From the NCBI GenBank assembly GCA_903892415.1, contig CAITIQ010000574.1, positions 51,472 to 115,471 on the forward strand: a DNA stretch of 64,000 bases, in the 5' to 3' direction. The position numbers were made by a program, and so were the translations under genes. Numbering within the stretch: the first letter of the stretch is position 1; the number at the start of each line of letters is the position of its first letter. Origin of the DNA: an uncultured delta proteobacterium (lineage in GTDB: Bacteria > Myxococcota_A > Polyangia > Polyangiales > Polyangiaceae). The notes below the pieces were generated by a model. It had not been told where the DNA came from and ran no database searches. It saw nothing but the letters and a program-made list of their open reading frames with translations. Positions 47,451-56,603 of the stretch are shown piece after piece.

Positions 47451-48209
47451 TCATTGAGCGAGCGTTCGCGCGGTCTTCGCGAAGGGGCTAGCTGGATAAC
47501 GCGCTAAAAAGCGAGCCGCGGCCGCGCGCGCGTCTTCCCTGCGACCAGCCCCAAGCAGGGCCCGTATCGTGAGGATATCGCGCTCCTCCTGCAGGCTCTT
47601 CGACGGAGCGGCGGCCTGGCTCTGGAGCGACTGCAGGGCCGCCGCCGGATCTTCCGCAAGTTGCGCGCGAGCGTTCGCCAACTGCTCGACCTCGGTGGCG
47701 AGCTGGCTCTTCTGTGGAGGCGCGACCAAAGCCTGCGCCGGCGCGGGTGCGCGCAGCGAGGGAAGGGAAGCCGACGGAGCAGAAGCAGAGGGCACAGCAG
47801 CGGCCACTGGCTGCGGCTGCTCCAAGTTGACCGGCGCGCGCGGCGTCGGCGCTACGCCCGATACCGCGCTATCGGCTAGCGAGACCGCGGATAGCGCATT
47901 CGTCCGCTCGCATAGCACGAGGGGCGAGCGAGCGTCTTCGCTCGAAGGTCGCGGACCGATCCCGATGGCCAGGCTCGATAACACAGTAAAGCCGAGCAAC
48001 TTCGCCAACAGCGACGGAGCGAAGGAGAGCGACTTGAGCGTCACAGCGCCGCTCTTCAGCTGAGCCGGAGCGAGCGCGCCGGTTGCAACGGCCCCGAGCG
48101 AGACCGTGGCAGCGGCGAACCTCGCGGCCCCGCGCTCGACGTCGACCTTGGGCGTGAACGCGCGAATGGCGGCGAGATCCGACTCGATGGTTGAGACCAC
48201 GCGGCTCAT
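47451..48209 (-). CDS. Single-TM protein with TPR-like C-terminus, coupled to ECF sigma (putative anti-sigma role)
   Basis: Starts in a 4-bp overlap with the sigma gene; TM LLAKLLGFTVLSSLAIGIG; C-terminal LRALLGAGRREDARAAAARFLARYPASPFAKTARTL. Confidence 0.65.
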   Translation of the reverse strand: MSRVVSTIESDLAAIRAFTPKVDVERGAARFAAATVSLGAVATGALAPAQLKSGAVTLKSLSFAPSLLAKLLGFTVLSSLAIGIGPRPSSEDARSPLVLCERTNALSAVSLADSAVSGVAPTPRAPVNLEQPQPVAAAVPSASAPSASLPSLRAPAPAQALVAPPQKSQLATEVEQLANARAQLAEDPAAALQSLQSQAAAPSKSLQEERDILTIRALLGAGRREDARAAAARFLARYPASPFAKTARTLAQ

Positions 48210-48817
48210 TGGGCGAGCTCCTTCTTGGTCAAGAGCGGCCGAGAAAGACTCAGCCGTTCACGCACGATCGTCAGCAGGCTGGGCTTGCTGGCCGGCGCAA
48301 CAAGGTTCGCCTCGTAGGCGGTCCGGAACTGTTTGCGCGCCGTGTGGAGCCGCGAATACACAGTACCGACGGGGACGCCTTGAGCCCGCGCGACCTCCTC
48401 GGCGGAGGCCTGCTCAATTTCAACCATCACGAACACGAGCCGGGCCTCTTGGCTCAAGGACTCGAGCGCGGCTGCGACCCGCTCGAGCTTCTGCCGTAGT
48501 TCAGCGCAATCCAAGGGATCGGCGCCTTGGGCCGAGACCTGACCGAGCGCGGTTTCATCGTGCACCGTGGGCCTCCGCCGCCTTGTTCGCCTGACGTTGG
48601 AGGCCACTCGCAAAGCGATCTCGGCGAGCCAGGTCTTCTCGCAGGCACGGCCAGGGGTGAAGCCTCCACGGCGGTGGGCCACCAGGAAGACCTCTTGCAC
48701 GGCGTCCTCGAGATCGGCCGGAGGCACGCCAACGCGACCCAACATGCGGGCGACGAACGGCGCCCAGGTGCGGAAGAGCTCCTCGGCCGTAAGCGATTCT
48801 TCGTTCAAAGAAGGCAC
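48206..48817 (-). CDS. ECF-family RNA polymerase sigma factor
   Basis: PPADLEDAVQEVFLVAHRRGGFTPG, TWLAEIALRVASNVRRTRRRR, LVFVMVEIEQASAEEVARAQGVPVGTVYSRLHTARKQFR. Confidence 0.93.
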   Translation of the reverse strand: MPSLNEESLTAEELFRTWAPFVARMLGRVGVPPADLEDAVQEVFLVAHRRGGFTPGRACEKTWLAEIALRVASNVRRTRRRRPTVHDETALGQVSAQGADPLDCAELRQKLERVAAALESLSQEARLVFVMVEIEQASAEEVARAQGVPVGTVYSRLHTARKQFRTAYEANLVAPASKPSLLTIVRERLSLSRPLLTKKELAQ

Positions 48818-48880
48818 AGCTCACTCAATGTCCGCCTGCCGCAATTCCTTCAGAAAAAACCAACGACCTAGCCAAGCGGC

Positions 48881-49945
48881 CTAAAGCCAGTCGGTGACGA
48901 CACCGAGAGAGAAGGCCAGCGCGAACGGCCCGAGGTCCTCGGTCTCTTGCTCGGGCCAAACGTTTGAGGCCGGCAGCACGATGTCTTCGGGGGCCAACGG
49001 GAAAAGCGCATCAGCGCCCAAGGTGACGCCCACGCGCGAAGTAACGCGCCACGTCCCCTCCACCCGCGCGCCGGCAACCATGGCGAAGGTCGAGCCTCTG
49101 GCGTCCCCAGAGAAGCCACCGAGCATCGCGCTAGCGCAGGCTCTCGCACGAACGTCGGCGTGCAGCACTCCGCCACAACCGTCGACGCGCGCTGTAACGA
49201 GGCTCAACCACACGTCACGTTCGAGCAGACTCGAGTGGTTTGGGAGCGAGGCGAAGATCCCCGCGCGCCCGGAGATCTCCGGCGCAAGCTCGGCGGGCGG
49301 CGCATAGGCGACGTCAAACAAGGCCGAGGTGGTCATCGACGCGGCCGCGGTCAACGCTACCCCGACGCCGACCTCGGCGGCGACTCCGGCGCGCAAACCA
49401 CCACGTGCGGAGGAAGGCTCGGTCGCGCGGTTGGGCGGAGCAGGAGGCGAGGAAGGAGCCGCGCTGTGAAGCGATTGGACGGCGGGGGCGTCTGGCTCGG
49501 GAGGAGGCTCAGGCGCTCGGGGTTGTGACGCTGGTTCGCGTGCAAGCGTCGGCTCGAGCGCCGGCTCAACAGCAGGCGCGGTTTGCGAAAGACCTGCGTC
49601 TTCGAGCGCGACCGTCACTGCCAAAAGCGCAGCACGAAGCTGATCCTCGCACAAAGCATCGCCGGTCTCGATCGAGCGGGTGCCGAGCAGCGCTCCGTCT
49701 TGCAGCACCGACAGTGCAATCAAGCCTGCGCGCTCTTGCACGCGGATGGTGACCGCTTGGCTCAACTGCAGCGACCGTAACTGCTCTTGCATCGCCGCAG
49801 CGTTGGCCAACTTGAAGCACGGCCCCTCGACGATCTCGACCAGCACAGGCGCAGCTTCAGCCGGCTGAGCTGCGGCTCGGCTGGGCAGACAACAAACGAT
49901 GGCGCCGAAAGCGACCGCATAGTCACGTACCCAAAGGCTTCTCAC
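48881..49945 (-). CDS. Hypothetical secreted/envelope protein next to ECF sigma
   Basis: Signal peptide VAFGAIVCCLPSRAAAQPAEA, Pro/Ala-rich centre, glycine-rich barrel-like C-terminus. Confidence 0.7.
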   Translation of the reverse strand: MRSLWVRDYAVAFGAIVCCLPSRAAAQPAEAAPVLVEIVEGPCFKLANAAAMQEQLRSLQLSQAVTIRVQERAGLIALSVLQDGALLGTRSIETGDALCEDQLRAALLAVTVALEDAGLSQTAPAVEPALEPTLAREPASQPRAPEPPPEPDAPAVQSLHSAAPSSPPAPPNRATEPSSARGGLRAGVAAEVGVGVALTAAASMTTSALFDVAYAPPAELAPEISGRAGIFASLPNHSSLLERDVWLSLVTARVDGCGGVLHADVRARACASAMLGGFSGDARGSTFAMVAGARVEGTWRVTSRVGVTLGADALFPLAPEDIVLPASNVWPEQETEDLGPFALAFSLGVVTDWL

Positions 49946-50076
49946 GGCGTCCTGCGCTCCCTCGATGCCCTATCGGCGCCCAACATTCATTAAGCCGAGA
50001 TCGAATCGGGACGCTCATCAACTAACCAGGGCGGAGGGGCTCGACCCTCGAATTTCAGCGCTCTAGGAGGCCTCGC

Positions 50077-50514
50077 TTGAAGCTCTGCTCAATCGCTCAA
50101 CGCCACATATTGTCCTTCACCGTCCTCTTCCTTGGTCTTGGCTGCTTCCACACACCCAAAGAGGGCGAAGCCATCGAGGACGTGTGCAAAGAAGAGAACA
50201 ACGGCAAAGAAGTGAGCGTCTCGGGCTACCTCGTACCGCCCAAGATGATGACCTTCTGCAGCGATAGCTGCACTCTGCGCATCTCACCGAAGAAGGTGGA
50301 ACAAGAACCAACCTTGATCACGGCCTTCATGGTTGGAGACGGCAACGCGCAGATGAAGAAGTTGCCCGAGAAGTTCACCGCCAAAGACATTGATGTAACC
50401 GACTCGAGCGGCAAACACTTCGGCACCGGGGACGCCGTGAGGCTCACCGGAAAGCTGATGGTGAACGATAACCTCTGTTCGATGTTCAAACCGGAGAAGA
50501 TCGAGGCGCTATAG
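50077..50514 (+). CDS. Hypothetical lipoprotein, possible OB-fold
   Basis: ILSFTVLFLGLGCFHTPKEG lipobox; NGKEVSVSGYLVPPKMMTFCSDSCTLRI...DAVRLTGKLMVNDNLC. Confidence 0.7.
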   Translation: MKLCSIAQRHILSFTVLFLGLGCFHTPKEGEAIEDVCKEENNGKEVSVSGYLVPPKMMTFCSDSCTLRISPKKVEQEPTLITAFMVGDGNAQMKKLPEKFTAKDIDVTDSSGKHFGTGDAVRLTGKLMVNDNLCSMFKPEKIEAL

Positions 50515-50573
50515 GACTGCCGGCCGCAAATGCGTTGCTGGATTCAACTCCGGCCGGTACTAGGCTGTCGCCC

Positions 50574-50918
50574 ATGGATGGCGACAAACTGGAGCGGCTC
50601 GCGGACGAGCTCTTTGCAGGCCGAAACAGCCAAGATGAAGTCGCGCTTGATGCGCTGGCCGAACACGTAGCGCCATCGAACCTATCAACCGACGAGCTCG
50701 ACCTCTTGCTGAGCAAGCTCGAGGCGAAGGGCTGTGAAGTGGTGGTCGGCGTGCAACCGAAGCTCGTTGAAGAGCTCAAGCTGGTCATGCCGGCAGTGAA
50801 GCGCTTCATGGTGCGCGAAAAGCGCAAGCCAACGGTGGCTGAGGTGGCGGCCGAGGCCGACTGCGAGCCGCTGGTGGTTTGGCGGGCGCTTCGCTATGGG
50901 CAGGTCATCGGGCGTTAG
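50574..50918 (+). CDS. Hypothetical protein with HTH-like C-terminus
   Basis: MDGDKLERLADELFAGRNSQDEVALDALAEH...KPTVAEVAAEADCEPLVVWRALRYGQ. Confidence 0.6.
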   Translation: MDGDKLERLADELFAGRNSQDEVALDALAEHVAPSNLSTDELDLLLSKLEAKGCEVVVGVQPKLVEELKLVMPAVKRFMVREKRKPTVAEVAAEADCEPLVVWRALRYGQVIGR

Positions 50919-51002
50919 TACGCACAAAGTTGCGAAGCCATGGGCAATTCGATCATGGTTGCGCAGCGCCAGCGGCCCTTTTGTCGCGAAACAGCGCGCT
51001 GA

Positions 51003-51440
51003 ATGTTCTGGCCTACTCAGTGCATCCGACTGTGCATGGAACAAGGTCCAAGCAACGAGAGCAGTGCAGAAAGCTCCCGCTCAGTGAAAACTGAGCGACG
51101 TTCGCATCGTCGAACGAAGCTGGACCGGCCGGTGTTGCTGGAGACCTCGACGCGCACGGCCACGGTCCGCTCGGTGGACGTATCCGGAGGTGGCATCGCC
51201 GTCCGCAGCGATATGGCGTTGCAAGTGAACGAACGCGCGGAGCTCTATTTTGAGCTGCCGATTGGCTACGCCGTTGAGGCGCGCGTCGAGGTGGTGAGGC
51301 GGCAGGGCGACTTGTTGGTGTTGCGCTTCGTCGAGTTGGCCCGCGAAGCCGAGATCGCCGTACGAGCCTTTTGCCGAATCAGTGGGATGCAATCCGCGGT
51401 GAGCGGCGCGGCTGTGACGGAGCGCGGCTCAAGCCTCTAG
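51003..51440 (+). CDS. PilZ-domain protein (putative c-di-GMP receptor)
   Basis: TERRSHRRTKLDRPVLLETSTRTATVRSVDVSGGGIAVRSDMALQVNERAELYFELP (RxxR and D-SGGG PilZ motifs). Confidence 0.85.
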   Translation: MFWPTQCIRLCMEQGPSNESSAESSRSVKTERRSHRRTKLDRPVLLETSTRTATVRSVDVSGGGIAVRSDMALQVNERAELYFELPIGYAVEARVEVVRRQGDLLVLRFVELAREAEIAVRAFCRISGMQSAVSGAAVTERGSSL

Positions 51441-52754
51441 CCGCTCTTCCAGACGCTGCACCGGCGACGGGGAGACGGCCACCGTCGGGTTAGGAATGAC
51501 GAAGCCGACGACGCTGCCACCGCCCTTGTTGGGGCGCGTCATCGCCTCTCCACCGTGCGCTCGAGCAATGCGACGAACAAGCGCCAAGCCGAGCCCGAGC
51601 GACTCCGACGTGCCCGCTTCCGCAGAGAAGAAGGCCTCAAACACGCGTTCGCGGTTCTCATCGGAGATGCCAGGGCCGCGGTCTTCAACCTCGACCACGA
51701 GTTCATCGCGGCTAAAGCGCAGGGTAACGGCGGTCGCGCCGCCAGCGTGTTTGCGAGCGTTCTCCAGCAGGTTGGATAGGGCGCGCGCAAACAGCGTCGC
51801 GTCGCAAGCGACCGGCACGACCTTGCCAGAGACGTTGGGGACGAGCTCAGCACCGGCTCGCTCGATCGTCCGCTTCACCAAGGCGAGTACGTCGGTGGAG
51901 CGGATGCTCAAGGCCGAAAAGTCCAAGCGGCTCTGAGCGAGCAGGCCGCCGACGAGGTCGTCGATCTCGACGATCTCCTGCTCGAGATCATCGAGCAGTT
52001 TGGCCTTGCGAACGGCGCTCGATTCATCCCGCAAGAGCTCTGAAAGCAGCCGCACGCGCGCCAAAGGCGAGCGGACTTCATGGGAGACGGTGGCCAGGAG
52101 CTCGCGCTGATCCGAGAGCTGCTTCTTGATGCGCTTGGCCATGTCGGCAACGGCGCGGCTGAGCCGCATGATCTCCGGAGGGTCATGCCGACCGCAGGGG
52201 ATGTTGACGTCATACTCGCCGCGACCGATCGCGTCGGTGGCGTTGACCAGCGCCGATATCGGGCGGCCTATCAAGCGTGAAACCCGGTGCGCCAGCAACC
52301 ACAACACCACGCCGGCGGTGAACAAGCCGAGCAACAAGGAGATCCCGCGCGCCCCGCGGTTCTTGGTGCAGATGTCGACCTTACCGACCGCCTGACCGTC
52401 TTGCGTGGGCGTAAAGAAGGCGTCGGGCCGGTCACAGGGTGCACCGATCGCCTCGATCGTCCGACCGGATTCGTCCCGCAGGGTGACCTCGACGTCGAGC
52501 TCGCTGGCGATCTGGTGCGCCAAGCGTGAGCGCTCTGCCTCGTCATCCCAAACTTCGGCGAACTTCGCTGAGGCGATCCTGCGCGTCCCTTGCAACACCC
52601 GGCGCCATTCACCGGAGCCGCTATCGAACAAATGCGTGACGAACGCGCCGGCGAACAAGCTCAGCAGGATGGCTACGCCAAACCAGCCGAAGATCCTGCG
52701 GTGCATGGGCGAAATCGCCTTGGCACACGTTGCGATGAGACGCTGTTCACCCAC
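51429..52754 (-). CDS. Sensor histidine kinase (HAMP, HisKA, HATPase)
   Basis: LLATVSHEVRSPLARVRLLSELL, LARALSNLLENARKHAGG, VEVEDRGPGISDENRERVFEAFFSAEAG, LGLGLALVRRIARAHGG. Confidence 0.95.
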   Translation of the reverse strand: MGEQRLIATCAKAISPMHRRIFGWFGVAILLSLFAGAFVTHLFDSGSGEWRRVLQGTRRIASAKFAEVWDDEAERSRLAHQIASELDVEVTLRDESGRTIEAIGAPCDRPDAFFTPTQDGQAVGKVDICTKNRGARGISLLLGLFTAGVVLWLLAHRVSRLIGRPISALVNATDAIGRGEYDVNIPCGRHDPPEIMRLSRAVADMAKRIKKQLSDQRELLATVSHEVRSPLARVRLLSELLRDESSAVRKAKLLDDLEQEIVEIDDLVGGLLAQSRLDFSALSIRSTDVLALVKRTIERAGAELVPNVSGKVVPVACDATLFARALSNLLENARKHAGGATAVTLRFSRDELVVEVEDRGPGISDENRERVFEAFFSAEAGTSESLGLGLALVRRIARAHGGEAMTRPNKGGGSVVGFVIPNPTVAVSPSPVQRLEERLEA

Positions 52755-52767
52755 CGTTAAGCTCCGT

Positions 52768-53472
52768 TCAGCCCTTGGGATCAGAAGGTGGTGGAGCCTC
52801 GCTGGCCTCGCGCGCGAGCACGTAGCCCACGCCGCGCACCGTCTTGATCAGCCCACCGTCTCCAAGCTTTTGCCTTACGTGCGAGATGTGAACGTCGATC
52901 GTCCGCTCGGAGACCACGACGTCCCCTCGCCCAGCCGCCGACAACAAACGATCACGCGGGATCACTTGGCCCGCGCGGCGAGCCAAGGCCGCGAGGATGT
53001 CGAACTCGATCCCGGTCAGGTCGAGCAGGCGGTCTGCAAAGGTGGCTCGGCGTCCCGAGAAGTCTACCGTCAGCGCGCCCACCACGATCCGCTCCGCCTC
53101 GCCGTCTGGGCGCACTCTGCGCAAGATCGCCCGCAAGCGCGCGAGTAGCTCACGCGGATTGAAGGGCTTGGGCAAGTAGTCATCAGCGCCGAGCTCGAGC
53201 CCAACGATGCGATCCGTTTCATCACCACGTGCCGTGAGCATCAGGATGGGCACATCCGACTTGCGCCTTATTCTGCGACACACCTCGAGGCCGTCGAGGC
53301 CCGGCATCATCACGTCGAGCAGCACCGCGTCGAAGGTGTCTGTCTCCAGCTTTGCTAGCGCGGCGAGCCCATCGAGCGCCCGAACGACCTCGAAGCCGTT
53401 CTGCGTCAGATACGACGAGAGCAATTCATGCAGACGCAAATCATCATCAACGACGAGAACCCTGGATGCCAT
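52768..53472 (-). CDS. OmpR/PhoB-type response regulator
   Basis: MASRVLVVDDDLRLHELLSSYLTQNGFEV, DAVLLDVMMPGLDGLEVCRRIR, ILMLTARGDETDRIVGLELGADDYLPKPFNPRELLARL, winged-helix C-terminus. Confidence 0.95.
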   Translation of the reverse strand: MASRVLVVDDDLRLHELLSSYLTQNGFEVVRALDGLAALAKLETDTFDAVLLDVMMPGLDGLEVCRRIRRKSDVPILMLTARGDETDRIVGLELGADDYLPKPFNPRELLARLRAILRRVRPDGEAERIVVGALTVDFSGRRATFADRLLDLTGIEFDILAALARRAGQVIPRDRLLSAAGRGDVVVSERTIDVHISHVRQKLGDGGLIKTVRGVGYVLAREASEAPPPSDPKG

Positions 53473-53563
53473 GGCGCTGGAGGAGCCTACAGCACCCGCG
53501 CCGATGTTCGCATCGGGATCGTGAGCGCTGTAGCTTCTCCAGGCGGGGCGATTCATCGAGGGC

Positions 53564-53809
53564 TCAATGGTCGCCATGCGAACGGTGACCGCGTCGGAGC
53601 GGGCGGTCTTCGTCGACAGCGGGGGACTCGGTCGAACCATCGACGTTCTTCGCCGCCTGCACGCAGACCTCAGCGACATGACGCTCGAAGGCCTGTTGCC
53701 GATGCTTTGCTCGGCAGCCCATGCTGCGGAAGCCGGAGGCAAAACCGCCCACGGTGCCCAAGGCCAGAAGCGCGATCAGTGCTTTACGTTTCATGCTGAA
53801 GTTCCTCAT
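53564..53809 (-). CDS. Hypothetical small exported protein
   Basis: MKRKALIALLALGTVGGFASGFRSMGC signal-like N-terminus, between the CpxP/Spy-like gene and the two-component genes. Confidence 0.45.
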   Translation of the reverse strand: MRNFSMKRKALIALLALGTVGGFASGFRSMGCRAKHRQQAFERHVAEVCVQAAKNVDGSTESPAVDEDRPLRRGHRSHGDH

Positions 53810-53811
53810 GG

Positions 53812-54279
53812 TCAGACGGCCACACTTTCACTGCGATACGGTCCACGACGGTGTCCCCAAACGAAGCCGCGACGTTCAATCAGCGCCGCGAGCTCATTGC
53901 GTTGACGGGCATCGAGCACGCCGTGCACCTTGCCGAAGGCGTTGCTGGTGAGAGCGCGCATCTCGGCGAGCGCCTGATCATGACGGGCAAACACAGGCTC
54001 GAGCAGCGCCGGGTCGAAGTTCTCCGCGCGCAAAATCTCAGCGACCTGCGCCCGCGTTGCGGCGAGCTCGGGCATGGCCTTGCGTCCACCGGCGCGCACG
54101 TCGGAGATGGCGTCGACGATCACGTTCTCCTGGCTCGGACTGGTCTCCAGCCGCGAGAAGATCCTCCCGAGAATACGGCCGCGCCGCCCCCACCCCATCC
54201 TGCCGCTCCAATGTGGGGCGCGCAGCACGCGAATGAGCCCGATGAGACAGGCGGTACCGACAATGAATCCAAACATCAT
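53812..54279 (-). CDS. Spy/CpxP-like periplasmic or membrane-anchored protein
   Basis: N-terminal TM; AMPELAATRAQVAEILRAENFDPALLEPVFARHDQALAEMRALTSNAFGKVHGVLDARQRNELAALIERRG (LTxxQ-like helical pattern). Confidence 0.65.
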   Translation of the reverse strand: MMFGFIVGTACLIGLIRVLRAPHWSGRMGWGRRGRILGRIFSRLETSPSQENVIVDAISDVRAGGRKAMPELAATRAQVAEILRAENFDPALLEPVFARHDQALAEMRALTSNAFGKVHGVLDARQRNELAALIERRGFVWGHRRGPYRSESVAV

Positions 54280-54402
54280 TCCTCCTGAGTAGTGGTGGAG
54301 ACTCTCGACGTTGACCTGAGTCAGCCCGTCGCGAGACCATCCTGACGCTCGCTTCGTGAATCCACGTGCTGATTCCGATGAAGAACCGTTAAGTCGTGGA
54401 GC

Positions 54403-55680
54403 TTGCTTCGAGCCTGTTTCAGCAGCAGAGTCCGGGCCTTGTCCGCTAGCAGCGCTTTTTCGATCCTCGCGCAGCCCAATGTCCGCAGCTGGGTCACCGC
54501 TCGTTTCTGCTCGGGCACCGGCGTCAGCATGTTGCGGGCCACGGCCATTTGGGATGTCTACGCGAGCACCGGTTCGTCGGTGAACGTCGGGCTGCTCGGG
54601 CTGCTCTCCTTCGTACCTGCGCCAGTGCTCGCGTTGACCGGCGGCGTGGTCGCGGACCGCGCGGATCGCAAACGCATCGTGCTGCTAACGCAAGCGGTGG
54701 AGCTCGCCTGCGCCGTCGCCTTTACGTTGAGTCGCCTGAGCAACCAACTGCCGATGTGGCTGCTGTTCGCGCTCTACATGCTCAATGGAGCCGCAATCGC
54801 CTTCGAATCGCCGGCGAGGCAAGCGGTGCTTCCGAGCCTGGTGCAGCGGGAAGATTTGGGTCGCGCGGTCACCGTGATGTCGACAGCGCACGCGCTCTCC
54901 TTCGTCTCGGGGCCCGCGGTCGCGGGCTTGCTGCTCGCCTCGTTCGGCACCGGCTACGCGTACGGAGGCGCGGCCGTGCTGCTGGCGATCGCGTGGAGCT
55001 TCGTCGCGCGCGTCTCGCTCGTGCACACCCCCTCGACCGAAGCCAAGCCATCACCGCTTGCCTCGCTGCTCGAGGGCTTTCGCTTTTTGCGGCACAACAG
55101 GCTTGTTTTGGGCGCGATGACGCTCGACCTTTTTGCGGTGATCTTCGGTGGCGCGACGGCGATGTTGCCTGTTTACGCCGACAAGATCCTGAACGTCGGG
55201 CCGCGCGGCTACGGCATCTTGACCGCTTCGCTCGACGTCGGAGCGGTGATGACGAGCTTGGTCTTGCTGATGCTCCCGCCGATCAAACGGCTTGGGCGCA
55301 CGGTCGTACTCGGCGTGCTCGGTTACGGTGCAGCGACGATCGCCTTCGGCCTCAGTCGCAACTTCGAGCTGTCGATCGCCGCGTACGTTTGTGTGGGCAT
55401 TGCCGATCAATTCAGCGTCGTGAGTCGCTCGGCGCTGGTGCAACTCTCGACGCCAGACGAGCTGCGCGGTCGCGTCAGTTCAGTCAATACGCTTTTCATT
55501 TTGGCCTCCAACCAACTCACCCTGGCCGAGAGCGGCTTCCTTGCCGCGGTGACAAGTCCGACGACCAGCGTGGTCGCCGGGGGCGTGGTCGTGTTCGTCG
55601 TAACCGGGCTGGTGCTGCTGTTTGTGCCGGAACTCTACAGTTCGACGCAGCGCGCCGCGAACGAGGAGCGTCAAAGCTGA
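54403..55680 (+). CDS. MFS transporter
   Basis: VGLLGLLSFVPAPVLALTGGVVADRADRKRIVLLTQAVELACAVAF, AIAFESPARQAVLPSLVQREDLGRAVTVMSTAHALSFVSGPAVAGLLL; ~12 TM pattern. Confidence 0.88.
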   Translation: MLRACFSSRVRALSASSAFSILAQPNVRSWVTARFCSGTGVSMLRATAIWDVYASTGSSVNVGLLGLLSFVPAPVLALTGGVVADRADRKRIVLLTQAVELACAVAFTLSRLSNQLPMWLLFALYMLNGAAIAFESPARQAVLPSLVQREDLGRAVTVMSTAHALSFVSGPAVAGLLLASFGTGYAYGGAAVLLAIAWSFVARVSLVHTPSTEAKPSPLASLLEGFRFLRHNRLVLGAMTLDLFAVIFGGATAMLPVYADKILNVGPRGYGILTASLDVGAVMTSLVLLMLPPIKRLGRTVVLGVLGYGAATIAFGLSRNFELSIAAYVCVGIADQFSVVSRSALVQLSTPDELRGRVSSVNTLFILASNQLTLAESGFLAAVTSPTTSVVAGGVVVFVVTGLVLLFVPELYSSTQRAANEERQS

Positions 55681-55736
55681 CGCACGGAGGCCGAGAACTC
55701 GACAGACCGTCGCGCTGCTCGGGTTATGATGACGAC

Positions 55737-56285
55737 GTGTCAGAGCTTTTGACCGAACGGCTGCGGCTGGTGCCGATCACAGTGCCGCTGGTAGAGGCCG
55801 TACTCGAAGCCAACCGTCACAAGGCGGAAGCCATTCTCGAGGCGGAGTGCCCGGTGGCTTGGCCCAATCGAGGCTTGGTCGAGCGCGCCTTCTACGCTTC
55901 GCTCGACGCCATTCGCAGCGCGCCGCACGTGCGACTCTGGGGAGACCGCGTGATGATCACGCGCCACGGTGCGCCGCGCGTGGTTGGCAGCGTGGTGTTT
56001 CACGGCGCGCCCGACGAAGGCGGCTCGGTCGAGGTTGCCTACGGCGTGGAAGAGGACTCGCAGCGCAAAGGCTTCGCCACCGAGGCCACGCGGATCAGCG
56101 TCGAGTGGGCGCTCGCGCAGCCGGACGTGCAGGTCGTACGCGCCGCCACGCCGGTGTGGCACGTCGCATCGCAAAAAGTGCTGATGGCCTGCGGCCTCGT
56201 ACGCACCGGAGAGCGTGACAGCCCGCTCGGAGATCTGTGGGAGTTCGAGCGCTTGCGTGTGCCTCCGCACATTCATGATCGCTGA
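55737..56285 (+). CDS. GNAT-family N-acetyltransferase
   Basis: SELLTERLRLVPITVPLVEAV, VEVAYGVEEDSQRKGFATEATRISVEWALAQPDVQVVRAATPVWHVASQKVLMACGLVRTGE; GTG start at 55737. Confidence 0.9.
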   Translation: MSELLTERLRLVPITVPLVEAVLEANRHKAEAILEAECPVAWPNRGLVERAFYASLDAIRSAPHVRLWGDRVMITRHGAPRVVGSVVFHGAPDEGGSVEVAYGVEEDSQRKGFATEATRISVEWALAQPDVQVVRAATPVWHVASQKVLMACGLVRTGERDSPLGDLWEFERLRVPPHIHDR

Positions 56286-56336
56286 ACGGCGGTTCGGACT
56301 TACAGCCTCGCGAGCGACCGTGCTAAGGGATGCGCA

Positions 56337-56543
56337 CCGTGGTTCGCGACCTTCGGGTCGCGCGTTGGGCAGCTAACCCAACGCCGGGAAGCCAGTGAAA
56401 CTCTGGCACGGAGCCGCCGCTGTAACTCGCAAGGAAGTCTCGCAAGGACTTCCATGTTGGACCACCACCACAAACCTCTCGGGGTTTGGAAGGTGCCAGG
56501 TCTCCCGCAAAGGAGGTCGAGAAGTCAGAACATCGGACCACGG
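56337..56543 (+). promoter_or_regulatory. Cobalamin (B12) riboswitch
   Basis: Conserved core CCGGGAAGCCAGTGAAACTCTGGCACGGAGCCGCCGCTGTAA (B12-box-like) and 3' element GAAGTCAGAACATCGG; closing stem CCGTGGT (56337-56343) / ACCACGG (56537-56543) pairs perfectly. Confidence 0.93.
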
Positions 56544-56603
56544 CGCTCAGGGCGATCACTCGTCAGGAGCAAAGAACGACGGGCGCGAGCATCGCCCGGA
56601 GGG

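Noticed and set aside
54549-56285. 578-aa plus-strand ORF in the ORF track spanning the MFS gene and GNAT region
   Set aside because: First two-thirds is an Arg-rich out-of-frame read of the MFS transporter; only the C-terminal part from GTG 55737 is a real GNAT gene.
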